Part shown: one piece after another, positions 43,201-54,500 of the stretch
Numbering within the stretch: position 1 is the stretch's first letter
How the letters are laid out: every line of letters starts with the position of its first letter
Assembly: GCA_944989445.1 (NCBI GenBank)
Contig: CALYLW010000067.1
Span: 1,932,938 to 1,996,937 of the forward strand
Source of the DNA: Ampullaceana balthica
Lineage: Eukaryota > Mollusca > Gastropoda > Lymnaeidae
Reading direction: 5' to 3'
Length of the DNA stretch: 64,000 nt
Notes under the pieces: model-generated
Told to the model about the DNA's origin: nothing
The model's database searches: none
The model's input: only the letters and a program-made list of their open reading frames with translations
Program-made: the position numbers and the translations under genes

Positions 43201-45322
43201 AAAAATAAGTTTTCTTGATGTCTGCAGATTTACAAGGAAGCTAAAGAGTGCTTAAATCTCTTGTCTTATAAACTTGGTGATAAAGAATTCATGTTTGGAA
43301 GAAAGTGAGTCTTTTTTTTGTTTTCTGTATTAAGCTGTGTCAATAAACAAAACATAGCTTTAAATGTCAGTGGTGCTGTAACTGTAACAACATTATGAAT
43401 TATTATTATAAATAATAAATAATATTATGAATTCCTAATAAATTACAATCAATGTTATACTAAATTCATTCCTTTTTACAATATAACAAGACACTTACCA
43501 TGTATACTCGTTCTATAGCCTGTTCGTTCATAAGCTGACACCCCCCACTACTTTTGGAAGAGAAAAGTGTATAACCCGCTCGCAAGCCGACAAAATATAT
43601 AATAGGACAGCTGAAACAAAAATGGCAAATGGTACAAAAATAATGGTAAAGCTTAAACAAAATGGTACACTTTTTTAAAAACCACAAACTAAATCGGTCA
43701 TTATGATTGTTAACTTTGTACTGCCTATCTTTGTCTTTGTGCTCTTTGTTAGGCAAGAGTTCCCGGTATTTTTAAAAATTATTTTGTAAACTGGCGAAAA
43801 CGCGTACTTTAAAATTTGTTGTTGAAAACAAAATTTGTAAATCAATTTATTAAAACGTTCACTAAAATAAATAAAATAAGGTAAGTGCAGATGTTTAATA
43901 ATATATTATAGCTTCTGGTAGAGCAGTCGAATCTTGTAGAATGTAGAAAAGGACCTTGATGATCTACAATAACAACACCGATATTCAATATCCATGCAGA
44001 AATCACCTATGACCCGCTCACAAGCAGACCCCCCAACTTTTCCCCTTAGATTTTGTCCAAAAAAGGTCGGCTTTAGAACGAGTATATATGGTAGTTGGAA
44101 TAATTTTATAAACATTATTGCTTTAAGCTGTTCAGATAAAAATAGCTATTGTCTTATTAAATCTTTGTATATTATCATTGTAACAGTATTTTTTTAGAAC
44201 CTACAAATCCTAGCCTTGCAGTTTATAACTTTGCACAATAAATTTATTTTTCATTATTGTGAAATGACTTTCCTTCTCAGACCATCGTCCCTGGATGCTA
44301 TGGTGTTTGGTTACCTAGCTCCACTTCTTAAAGCTCCACTGTCATCCAATCCACTGCAGACCCATCTCCAACAATGCACCAACCTTTGCCAGTTGTGTAA
44401 TAGCATACTCACTACATTCTTCCCTGTGGAGCTTAAAGGTAAATTTGGGCCATACACTGTACCCATATTTAAAAATATATCGAGAAATGCAACTAGATAT
44501 TAATACCAATAGCTTAACTGAGCTATTATTCCCATTAATTCAAGTTCTCAAAACATTTTGTCTTTATAAGAACCCCTATCAGGGCTAAACACCCCCACCA
44601 CCCCCCACACCTTTTTTTTAAAACGCCACCTTTCTTTTTCTCTAATACTAAATTGATACTTAAACACCCCATTTTTTAATACTGCAAATTTTAGTAAAAT
44701 ACACAAACAAATTGTGACAAATTTAGTACACCACTATTTAAAAAAATTACATAAAACAAAAGAAATTATTTTGCCCTAAACGTGATTGAGTTTTTTTCAG
44801 AATCTCATTTAGTGCAGATGTCTGGAAATATTTTTTTCCTGTTTGTTATACTAGCAATACTTTCGCCAATAGACAGACTGACATCGACATCTACCAATAC
44901 TTAGACCAACAGAGAGACTGACACTGACATTTTACATAGAGAATTGTGTATTTTAAAACAAATTAAACCACATCAATTACTTTCAGCTGTCATTTGAGCA
45001 TGTTTTTATATTATTCTTTTTTTACAAGAACTTGCTGAGAAAAGGAAGAAAGAGGAAGATGAAAGAAAAGCACAGGGGGGGCAGGACGGACCTGGCAGAA
45101 TTTCCAAACCGACGAAGGAACATGATTCTTGCAGGTCTGTTTGCCATCACATCAATGGTGGGCTACGCCTGTGCCAGTGGCCTGATACAGATCCAGATCT
45201 CAGATATTGAAGCGGGCTCAAGCTCTAAAAGGTTTCTTCCAGCTGCTCCACAAGCTGTGCACCACACGGGATACGATCAGTCAACCGTGTTAGATGGGCA
45301 GCAGCAAGAAGGGGAAGACTAG
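34120..45322 (+). CDS. MTX1: Metaxin-1/3-like outer-mitochondrial-membrane import protein (8 exons)
   Basis: Metaxins sit on the outer mitochondrial membrane with the SAM/TOB complex and take part in beta-barrel protein insertion and import. Exons: 34120-34203, 39851-39920, 40408-40484, 40965-41057, 41417-41596, 43228-43304, 44281-44438 and 45029-45322, all GT-AG. N-terminal thioredoxin-like part: VWKGDWGLPSIDPHCLAVL, SGNPWRSPSGNFPVLRHG. GST-C-like part: FCAMLEEKLLPAL, YAKAIPFPLSLFVP, YKEAKECLNLLS, SSLDAMVFGYLAPLLK. Tail: RRRNMILAGLFAITSMVGYA, the C-terminal membrane anchor of metaxin-1. The expected length is about 343 residues, but the last exon is out of frame by one base: a run of seven Gs at 45075-45081 gives the anchor only if one G is absent. 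Intron 1 (5.6 kb) holds two LINE copies and a pogo-like element. Confidence 0.9.
34613..35460 (-). mobile_element. CR1/L2-like LINE, 5'-truncated (metaxin intron 1)
   Basis: The complement encodes the end of a reverse transcriptase: SFADDTQLYTHTDPSN, LKLNDDKTEALLF, FGERSFSFCAAKQWNSLPLY, ending FKIYFQN and a stop at 34813. The first ~25 codons are degraded. The 3' UTR has GCGCTGTGAGCCCAGTTCC and AGCGCTATATAAATAATC and ends in a TAA/TTA trinucleotide repeat (34620-34635), as in L2/CR1-type elements. A related tail is at 48780-48853. Confidence 0.75.
35771..37985 (-). mobile_element. Non-LTR retrotransposon (Jockey/CR1-like), copy 2
   Basis: Same family as 7006-9056, on the opposite strand. It extends further 5', including the linker upstream of the reverse transcriptase (37556-37957: VYIEKNQRLWSNC, KKLCKQKDNLFKKYKATYSY). 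The 3' tail is GATAAGATAAGAT at 35771-35783. It lies in metaxin intron 1. Confidence 0.85.
35846..37957 (-). pseudogene. Reverse transcriptase of LINE copy 2 (inactivated)
   Basis: Same domain order as copy 1 (NYRPVSLTS, HGFRKNRSCETQL, LLDFSKAFDKV, SGVPQGTVLGPLLF). Three defects are visible. A TAA at 37556-37558 separates the linker from the reverse transcriptase without changing frame. A TGA replaces a Leu codon at about 36123-36127, after LVKS. The catalytic-loop motif reads LIADD instead of LFADD (near 36640-36655). After the second stop the frame continues through the FIRAWNG-type end to a stop at 35846-35848. By eye it differs from copy 1 at roughly twenty residues. Confidence 0.85.
38362..39569. 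mobile_element. pogo/Tigger-like non-autonomous element (metaxin intron 1)
   Basis: The left end CAGTAGAACCCACTTAACTC and the complement of the right end CAGTAGAACCTGGTTAAGTC are inverted repeats flanked by TA on both sides (38360-38361, 39570-39571), the Tc1/mariner-pogo target. No transposase seen. The interior repeats CGCCAGCTTTTGAAAATGTT at about 38568 and 38709. Confidence 0.75.
39851..39920 (+). CDS. MTX1: Metaxin-like exon 2
   Basis: AYCKFSQVPVDVIKSGNPWR then SPS; conserved NPWRSPSG straddles the junction with exon 3. Acceptor TTTTAG, donor GTTAGT. Confidence 0.9.
40408..40484 (+). CDS. MTX1: Metaxin-like exon 3
   Basis: NFPVLRHGNSTYSRVTDIFT then FLRKE, matching the ALRTSHGEVI...LRKEK region of metaxin-1. 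Donor GTTACT. Confidence 0.88.
40965..41057 (+). CDS. MTX1: Metaxin-like exon 4
   Basis: HWGNDSHLTTKESADVIAFC then AMLEEKLLPAL; LLEEKLLP is strongly conserved in metaxins. Acceptor CTGCAG, donor GTGAGC. Confidence 0.93.
41417..41596 (+). CDS. MTX1: Metaxin-like exon 5
   Basis: LHLWWMDDKTYVDITRPWYA then KAIPFPLSLFVP and a charged loop ending AETESK. 60 codons, phase 0 both sides. Confidence 0.93.
41898..42343 (+). repeat. Dispersed repeat family A, copy 2 (metaxin intron 5)
   Basis: AAACAACCCCGTAAAAACAA, AAATCCCTTATATATGAGAC, the core GATCGATCTGAAATTTTGAT and the end CTAATATAAGGGATTT. Same layout as 4250-4669. Confidence 0.75.
43228..43304 (+). CDS. MTX1: Metaxin-like exon 6
   Basis: IYKEAKECLNLLSYKLGDKE then FMFGR. 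The last codon is completed by exon 7 (AA|A). Confidence 0.92.
43498..44091. mobile_element. Inverted-repeat DNA element (metaxin intron 6)
   Basis: The left end CCATGTATACTCGTTCTATA and the complement of the right end CCATATATACTCGTTCTAAA, each with TA outside. The subterminal sequence repeats the theme CCGCTCGCAAGCCGAC / CCGCTCACAAGCAGAC. No transposase seen. Confidence 0.65.
44281..44438 (+). CDS. MTX1: Metaxin-like exon 7
   Basis: PSSLDAMVFGYLAPLLKAPL, then LQQCTNLCQLCNSILTTFFP. The SLDAxVF motif of the GST-C-like domain is present. Donor GTAAAT. Confidence 0.92.
45029..45322 (+). CDS. MTX1: Metaxin-like exon 8 with apparent frameshift
   Basis: In the spliced frame it begins ELAEKRKKEEDERKAQGG and then leaves the conserved frame at a seven-G run (45075-45081). 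The conserved end (FPNRRRNMILAGLF, a hydrophobic anchor, then an acidic tail and TAG at 45320-45322) lies in the next frame. A weak alternative acceptor at 45043-45044 would restore the frame without any sequence error. Confidence 0.75.
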   Translation, partial: NLLRKGRKRKMKEKHRGGRTDLAEFPNRRRNMILAGLFAITSMVGYACASGLIQIQISDIEAGSSSKRFLPAAPQAVHHTGYDQSTVLDGQQQEGED

Positions 45323-45537
45323 AGAAGACAGATTTCTATGCTCTTTGATTCCCTTGATATCTGCTCCCTGCTTGTTCTGTGTTAAATTTCATAACAATTA
45401 GTCTCAAAAAAGATTTTCAAAAACCATCTAGTAAATATACATGGTATTTGACAAAGATGTATGAGTGATTATTTAATTTGCTACAACTCAGTAAAAGTGC
45501 TTTTTACATTGTGAATTAACTGTATCGGTCAATTTAT

Positions 45538-46534
45538 TAGGGGTCTACCGATATCTCGATATCGGTATCAGTAGCATGTAAAGATCCTGATAATGACGTC
45601 ACCGATATTATTTTTTTACCTAAATAAAGAAAACGAAAAAAACCCTATAATTTAGATTTACATTCTCTCGACAAATTAATATATTGACCCCGATACCGGT
45701 ATTGAAATAGCCAAAAGAGTCCTAGTATTAATATCTACAGCCACGATACAGTGTGCCGATGCCAAGTATACCGTAATTGCTTTAATAAATGGATAACATG
45801 TTAACATTATGTTCACGTAATTGCTCTAATAGCAAAGATGCACGCAGAATCGCAGATTTCTAAAACATTTAGTTTCATATGGAATAACAAAATGTACCGT
45901 GTGCAGACTTGTTGTCATTGGCAACCATTCATCCTTCAACCTCATTTTCACTCTATTATTATTACTTTGTTCTCATTATTTCATTCATAAAAGGTGGCCG
46001 TGTGCAAAAGCCATTAAACTATTGGTTAGAATTAATAATTATGAGTCAAAGTTGAAGTTTCAAAAGGAGTTCCTAATTTTGCTTGTACATTTTTATAAAG
46101 GATGGTTCGTTTTGTCATGAGTCCTATGTAGGTCATGATTTGGAAATTGTAAACACATCAGAAACTTCGTTTCGGCAACGAAAAAAAACGTAATATCGGC
46201 AAAACTGCATATTGGTAGACCCCTAAATTATAAAATAAATAATTACAAGTGATAAATTTAAGAATGACGTCATCAAATATGACCGCTTTTATTTTATGTC
46301 CTAACAAATACTCATATTGGCACTCATATCGGGAAAAAATATCGGTAATATCGGCAAAAATGCATATCGGTAAACCCCTAATATAAAAGATAAACAATTA
46401 CGAGTGATAAATTTAAGAATGACGTCATCAAATATGACCGCTGGTCATATACTCATATACAAATACTCATATCGGCAAAAAAAATATCGGTAGTATCGGC
46501 AATATCGGCAAAAATGCATATCGGTAGACCCCTA
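45538..46534. mobile_element. hAT-type element with repeated 3' ends
   Basis: TAGGGGTCTACCGATAT at the left and its near-complement ATATCGGTAGACCCCTA at the right, flanked by perfect 8-bp duplications CAATTTAT (45530-45537 and 46535-46542). Two further copies of the right terminus occur inside (about 46208 and 46366), each followed by ACGAGTGATAAATTTAAGAA-like sequence. The interior shares sequence with 20183-20690. Confidence 0.8.
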
Positions 46535-48108
46535 CAATTTATTAAATATTAATATAGCGCTTTGAGTTTAAGAGGTATTTCTATAAGAAGTTGCATTATA
46601 ACAAAGGGGTTGGTGCGGGTTATTCTAAATATTAGGTAAAGGTTAAAATGGTGATTGAGGTGGTAAATTTTGAAAACCACTGCCTTGGTTGAAGTTTAAA
46701 TCATGATTGTCTCTACCATTCTTTTGGAAGTGAAGGTCCTTTAACAAAAAATGTGGTACAAGGTAGAAAACTATTGTAGACTTCATTATGTGCATGTAAA
46801 ATATTGAATAATTATTTGATCAAGCTGAAATGTCAGAAAATGAACAAGATGATTATGAGCCAGTATTTTTTTTTACACGAACAATGAAAGTTTTTAAGTG
46901 AAGTAGAAATTTTAGTTAATTTTTTATCAAACAACTTTGGTAAGCTACATGTCTCATGATATTACTGTGTCTTCCTTCTTGATAAGTGTTTGCTGTACCT
47001 CATCGATGGAATGTACATCTATGTTATGTTCATATATAAGCTAGGAACACTGCCTGTTTATTTTTAACTGATCTGCTAAAAGTTCATACAATTACTGTGT
47101 CAATAGGCTTGATTAAAATTGAAGTTCAGTCATAAGTTGACAGCCGCATTTTATCTAATCAAGTCATAACAATGACTTCTTTTCATATGTATTCAAATGT
47201 ATATATAGATCTATCTATTGGAATATTAATTTAGAAAATTAAATTCTAAAAAATGTTCTATTTTCTTGCTGTCTGAAACAGGACAGGTCAAATTAGAAAA
47301 GACAAATCTTAAGATGTCTTTTTAACTCAAATTATTACTGTTTATGTTTCATTTTTTTTAAATTTATAAAGTAAATTACACTTTTATATGGTTTGGTTAA
47401 AAAAATATTTTTCACAATTGTAAACTTTTGTAAATAAACCCATTCAATTTTTCTTTTTTTTTCTTCTCTAACTTTATTTAGATGAATGTACATGAACATG
47501 TATTAGCTCACAGTGTCTGAGTGTGAAGCACAAGAATAGAATCTCTAAAAAAATAAGCATTTCTTTCACATGCACTAACATTGGTATGTACAATATGATA
47601 ACCCAATACTGTGCAGTTTAGTTTATTTCTGGAAAGGATTTTTAAAAATTATTTCAGGGCACCAAACATCAAATGAAAACAGTAAATTCAGAAGAATTAT
47701 AAGAATGATTAATTTATAATTTTTTATTATTTTATTCAGTTAAAAAGTTAAGTTCCTGTTTTAGGATTATTTTTTTTTAAAACAGTAACTTAAGTTTGAA
47801 TTGTTACAATAATTTTATAAAAATGTGTGAAAATGTATTACTTATTACTTACATTTTAAAATATTTAAATGATTAAAACATCCCATGGATAGTTTTGTCT
47901 TTAAATTTAAGGGGCAGTCACTCTTAGTTCTCCTGGCTAGAAAAGAACACAACTAAAATCCTTAAACTTCAACATCCTTCCCTTTTTTCTTTCTTTATAC
48001 TTTGGGTAGTAATTAAATTTGGACATATTTTGCACAAAATATTTCTAGATAATTGCAGGGGAAGTAATCAATCCTGTGTCATCCAATCATCACTCTGTTA
48101 CTCTATCA

Positions 48109-48287
48109 CAGTGATGGCGAACCAATGCCACACGTGCCACAGACGGCACACAGAGCCCCACCAGCCGGCACGCAACTAAAGTATTATTTCCTTAATCAAA
48201 CCACTTTGGCACTTCATGTTGGTACTTTGCTATATATAAGTGTGTTTTGGTTGAATTTTGGGCACCCAAAAAGGTTCGCCATCACTG
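48109..48287. mobile_element. hAT-type MITE
   Basis: Perfect inverted ends CAGTGATGGCGAACC / GGTTCGCCATCACTG, flanked by perfect 8-bp duplications CTCTATCA (48101-48108 and 48288-48295). 179 bp, no coding sequence. Confidence 0.9.
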
Positions 48288-48447
48288 CTCTATCACATGA
48301 GGAATACACTGTGAATCACACAAAGGCAAATAGAAATTCAAAGTTATGAAAAATGTACAAACAACCTTCAGATTTATCACAACATGTACAATCTAGATGA
48401 GACATCACATTTCTGCCTTACAGTACTTCCAAACATGAACGAAAAAT

Positions 48448-48546
48448 TCATGCATTCAAAGTCATCTGTTTCTTGTTGAAATACTTGAGTTTAGGGCATG
48501 CTGACTCCAAGACTGATTGTTTGTACAACTCCCAGTTGACTTTATG
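48448..48546 (-). CDS. CNBD2: CNBD2-like terminal exon
   Basis: HKVNWELYKQSVLESACPKL then KYFNKKQMTLNA and TGA (48448-48450). The W-x-x-Y/F-K pattern matches SWNIFRKDLL after FLQQ in human CNBD2. Acceptor CCACAG. It lies 5.8 kb from the previous exon across a transposon cluster. Confidence 0.78.
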   Translation of the reverse strand, partial: HKVNWELYKQSVLESACPKLKYFNKKQMTLNA

Positions 48547-51500
48547 CTGTGGACATTTCCAGATATTTATTGTTTTCAAAACAATATAAAATAACAGGAT
48601 TTATTTAACCACTGACAAAATTATCATAATGTTACATGTGGGGGAGGGGGGGGTGTAACAATTTCTAGTATATTTAAATTGTTCATCATTGGAAATGAGG
48701 TGCTGGTTTGATAACACTTGAAAGATGGCGGGTTAATTAAAATAAATAAAGAAGTATTCTCCAGTAAAAGTATTCTCCGTGTAAAGCGCCGTGAGCCCGG
48801 TTTCTTACTGGGATACAGCGCTATATAAATTAACAATTATTATTATTATTATTAAAAGGGAAAAAAATAAATTACAATTGTAAGAGTGAGAAAAACAAAT
48901 TAACACTTAGCTAAAATGTTGCATCGGTGAAAATAAGCAAGACGATTATTGTGAACCAGGAAAAAGAGTTCATGTAACGAAAAAATTTAGAAAGTTGAAA
49001 TATGTTAGAAGTGAGTCAACCACCACCAGTTGGGAAGGGAAATAAAGGGGGGGGGGTTGAGAAAAGATTGAACAATTGAATAAGAAAATGGCATTTGTTG
49101 TCAAGTTCTGGGGCCTTGTGCTCGCTTTTGTTTATTTTGAGGTAGGAGATTTTTTTTTCCGAGTGCGATCTTTCGAAGGTTTGCAATGTATATGAATATT
49201 CTAAAGTTGGTCTTGGAAAGATCAGTTATATGGGAGAGAACAGAAACAACGGAGTAGATAAAATAACAAGTTCCTTGTGCAGTGGCGTAGCTAGAACTTT
49301 TGCCGCCCTTTTTAGGGGCCGTCCATAAATGACGTCACGCACCTGGGGGGGGAGGGAGTCACATGTTTGACGAGGGGGGGGGTGTTTAAGAAATGTGACG
49401 TCACGTCAATACGCGCAACTTTAAATATATTTCCACTTAAATATTTGTTTACTGACACTTTGTTTAATGACGTTTATGTGAAACGCGTGCTACGATATTA
49501 GAATGCAGCCTTACACTAAAAACATACTTAAATGGCAAAAATTTAATTTGAAACATGCTCATTTTCAAACAGAAAATACGGCTTTTATGGGAGGGGGGGG
49601 GGTCAAAGCGTTATTTTATTTTATAATTCCATCCATGGATAAAAACATTTCTCGTTGTACTTCTTGTTCTAAAGATAGAATCACGTCTTCTGAATTTTCC
49701 TTACTCATATTTTTTCTCCTTCTAGCTCGGCGTTCAGTGGATATCTCCATCTCTTCACAAATTGTTTGGCGGATATAACAGCATTTTGTATTAGCACATC
49801 TCTTTGTTCCATGCATTTGCTTTGAATTAATTTAAAAAATGACGGGTTCCCATAAATTGAGATAACGTAGAAGAGAAAAAGATTGCATTGAATTGAGTAA
49901 AATTCCAGCCTCTGATCTCGTTTTCCTAGTTACTTCTTCAGATGTCAATTTTTCCAAGACGCTTGAAATTTTAAAGTATGTCTTTTTCGAAATTATTATG
50001 CCTATTGTGGTGCTTATTAACAGAGAAATTTGAATATTTACATATTCTTGTCATAAATCTTAATGATTTTCCATAAAATAGACGAATTCAAAATATTTAA
50101 ACATTACCATTACTTTAATTGGATAGGCGTAACATGCTTAATGAATAACTGTATTTTAATGAAAAACAAAAATTATTTGTACTACTTTATTGCAATAAAA
50201 ACAAGATAAATTTAATTTTTAATAACCCACCTTACAATAATTTACTGAAAACTGAAACAGTAATATTAATTACTACTTAAAAGCTAAACACAGTATTTGA
50301 ACCACCATGCCTTGTAGGTACTTGTTCGCGCATCATTCTGCGAATGTCGAAATTGCACGTAAAAACTGTCGTGGCGATATTAATATCACACATTATTCGG
50401 CCCAGCGGTGATGTGTTTTTTGGGGTAGCTTTCTTCTAAAAGCGCCATCTGTGACTTATACCACTTAGTTTTCCAAACAAATAGATACATTTTTTGAGCG
50501 ATTAAAAATTTTTGAACGGTTTTGCGTTAGTTGTAATATCCACTATGTAATCAAACAAATGTGCGAATCCGTTAATTAAGAATCGAAACAACGAATATTT
50601 TTGTTTCACCTTGGTTTCCCCCCTTCAAAAGAAAAAGGGCGGTTGTCGGAGATGGTTGTACTTTTCAAATGCCCACAAATGCCGCCCCTAAATGAGTGCC
50701 GCCCGTGGCGGACCGCCCCACCGACCCCTAGCTACGCCACTGGTCTTGTGCACAGGAATATGTCTGACATTTAAAAACTAACTTTATGGAAGAGATGGAT
50801 GGAGTTTTGATGACTGGATGGAAGCATCCACATGGATTGGTTCCACAGTGAGGCAATGGAGAATAGAGCTGGATATGGACATATAACACGTAAATTATTG
50901 CTCTCTCTCTCTCTCTCTCTCGTACTTGCTATCGTACTTGGACGAGACCTGCAGACATCAACACCAATTATACTTTTAACCAGTTAAAGGGGAGATGAGG
51001 GTGTTGTTTCCGGGTACAAGCTATTTTATATCCTAAATGGTGACGCACATTTCAAGGACGTATTCCAAAAGTCAACGTGTCCTTACAGGAGTTACGGTAG
51101 GAAGACATAGAGTTGGGACTGTTGATAGGTTGAAAGTGTGTGTGTGTGGGGGGGGGGTGGAGCGTCACAACACATGTCTCTGAGAGTTCGGTTCACATTC
51201 AGGACGATATGATCCGTCTTAACAAGAAACAAATGTCATGTCCTCCTCGCTTTTTACAACGTTTTTATTAACTTGCTTTCGTTCCTGTCGGCATTTTTTC
51301 AAATTTTCAAACGTAAAATTAAACCACTTCTGATTGTCCTAGAGATCTCAAAATTTTACCACAGATAGCTCTGTATCAAAATTTTAGATCGATCGAATGT
51401 ACCGTAATTAAATTATTGCATTTTTTAGTTTATCTTTATATAGCATCTGTATCAGATTGCAATTGTTGACAGCACGTGCCAGTTCACTCCAGCCATCGAT

Positions 51501-54500
51501 GACCCCTCCCAGTGTTTACATCAGGGAGAGTTCAGTCAGTTTCAGTCTGTAAACACGCGATGCGTTTAAAGAAATAAGATTTGCGATATACTTTATGATT
51601 TTACACTTAAACTAAAAAGAATAAAATAAACTAGGCGCCCCGCGGCGTAGCATACGCCTCAGACTTGCTCATGGAGAGTGCAAAGAAAGTGGAGAAAGAA
51701 CGGATAAAAACTACAGCACGAAGAAATCAAAACAACGCGAGTTAATGTCGGTTTGGGGGTGGGGGGGGGACTGCCAACTCATTGTTGGTTTCGAGACATT
51801 TGCAAGCGAAATTCGGTACACCCCTAACTTCTATGAAGTCAGCTATAAAACGATAATCGGTTTAAAATCGGAGTTACATAATCGATAATCGGTTTTCAAC
51901 AACAACAAAAAAAACAACAACAACAGGCAATTAACAACCTTTAATATGACTAACCCTCGCTAGGGTCGGCCAGTCACAGTTTATGTTTAAGGGATAGTAG
52001 TATTAAATGGGAGGCGGGTAGCAACAACCTCAGTGTGCATGTCTTTACGTTTACTCGCTATTTTTTATTTACTTAGTGCTGTTTTTTGTGTCTGTACTCT
52101 CACCCCCAACCGTTCTTTGCACTGTCTATGATGAGCAAGTCTGCGGCGTATGCTACGCCGCGAGTCTTTCCAGAGTTCCTTCTTTTCATTCAGTCACAAG
52201 CGTTTTTCCACACCCACCCCATTTTGACAATTGTGTCTTTCAGGAAGTCTTCACCCGTCACTAAATCATTAGCGGCGTATGCTACGCCGCGGGTCAGCTA
52301 GTCTTGGCAATAAAGGGGTAAAAGAATGGGCACAAACAGACATTTTTAAAAATTTTAAAAAAACAATGTTTTCGCTTGGGCTTGAATCCAGGACCTTCCC
52401 CGTATAAGGCGGGCGTGATAACCAGTACACTACGACACTACGAAGCTCACGTTAGTCTGTGAAGGAACAATGCAACTAAGACGCAAGGACCATTTTTGGT
52501 CTCAATACATTGGTCGACCCCAGCGAGGGTCATTCGTCATGCTCGGTTGCATATACTTTCGTGGGGGTGTCTCGCATGGTCCCATGAAGAGAATTGAATA
52601 TATAGATATAGATAAAGGTAAAAATAAAGATTTTTAAAAGCAACGTTTTTATAAGAGGACTAAAAAGAGGAATTTAATTTAAAAGTTAAAAGTTCAAATA
52701 CTTTGATTTAATATGACTAAAAACGTTGGGCGGATGTTTGGTATAAAAAATTAAAGATTTATAATTGAGAAGGCAAAAGAGAGATCTATAAATGAGAGAA
52801 TGAATGAACTGCAAATGTAAAACCTCATAAGCGACCGCCCCACGTTTTTAGTCATATTAAATCAAAGTACTTGAACTTATAACTTTAAATTATTTTCTTT
52901 TTTTTAGTCCACTTATAAAAACGTTGTTTTTACCACGTTTTTATTAACTTGCTTTCGTTCCTGTTTGTTGGTTTGTTGGTTTGGTTGTCCAAGATTTTTT
53001 CAAATCTGCCAACGTAAAATTGAAACACTTTTGATAGTCCTAGAGATCTGAAAATTTTACCACAGATAGATCTTGGATGACAATGCACTGTATCAAAATT
53101 TCAGATCGATCGAATGTACCGTTATTAAATTATTGAACTTTTTAGTTTATATATAGTCTCTATATAAGCATCTGTACCGTCTGCTTTTGTTGACATCCGT
53201 GAGTTCACCCCGTGACCACATCACAATGTTTTTAAAACGTTGGGCGGGCGCTTGTGAGATGTTTGGTAAAATAAATAGAGGTAAAAAAATATTTTTAAAA
53301 ACCAGGTTGTTATAAGTAGACTAATAAAACAAACCCGTAAGAACAAAGTTTTTTACTATAAATCCCTTATATATGAGACATAACTAACAGTATTGATTAT
53401 TTTCAAACGCGACAAACATTAGCAGACTGAATCTGTCTTAACTCAACTTTGCTTCATAACCCTAGGGGTGGGGGGGGGGAGAGAGTCTGGTCAACAATCG
53501 CTTGACCGAGCTCAGCGTGACACGTAAAATGTAAACAAAAGCACGCCGGTACTTCGATGGGTCGCGTCAACTCAAACTCTCACGTGGAAAAAAAACAATA
53601 ACAAACAGTGAATTTGAATTACATACGTTATATAAGGATAAACTAAAAATGCATAAATTTAATCACGGTACGTTCGATCGATCTGAAATTTTGATACGAT
53701 GCATTGTTAGGTGAGACGGGTCCGTGTGCCAAATTTCAGCTCGATCAAATCACGGGAAGTGGGTCATTTTTTACTTTTGTTTTTCCGCCCGCCCAAGACA
53801 GACAGAGAGAGATGACGACAGAGACGGCGGTGAAGTTAATATAAGGGATTTAAAAAGAATAAAATAAATAATAGTAAAAAAAAGATTTTTAAAAACCACG
53901 TTTTTATAAGAGAACTAAAAAGAATAAAATAATTTAAAACTTATAAGTTCAAGTACTCCGATTTAATCTGACTAAAAACGTGGGGCGGGTGTTTGGTATA
54001 AAAATTAAAGATATCCAATTTAGAAGTCAAAAGAGAGATCTATAAGTGAGAGTATGAGTGAGCTGCATATGTTAAACCTCATAAGCGCCCGCCCCATGTT
54101 TTTAGACATACTAAATTCAAAGTACTTGAACTTATAAGTTTTAAATCATTTTCTTCTTTTTAGTCCGCTTTTAAAAACGTGGTTTTTAAAAATCTTTTTT
54201 TTTACTTCTATTTATGTTTAAATCTTTTTTTTTACCTTATTTATTAAATCTTTCCCCTGGCTCCGTATTTCTTACTGTTTCACTCTTACTTCCCCTTTTT
54301 ACTTTACCTGCAAACTTTCCTGAAGTGTGTTCTCGTTGGGGTACGGGGCAACGATTTCAGAGAATCTCTTCTTGACTTTATCATTGGCGTGTTTCATAAA
54401 GAAACCTTTGGAGAGCATGATGCACTCGGCTCCAAGGCTGACCTAAGGGAGACAAAATATTTAATATGCACCACTGTGGTTCATTGGAGTTCATTTGTAT

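Larger units (their letters stand above)
45323..48447. other. Convergent intergenic region, metaxin-like to CNBD2-like
   Basis: Includes two well-bounded hAT-type elements (45538-46534 and 48109-48287). 46543-48100 is AT-rich with no gene recognised. Both genes' 3' UTRs should lie here. Confidence 0.5.
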
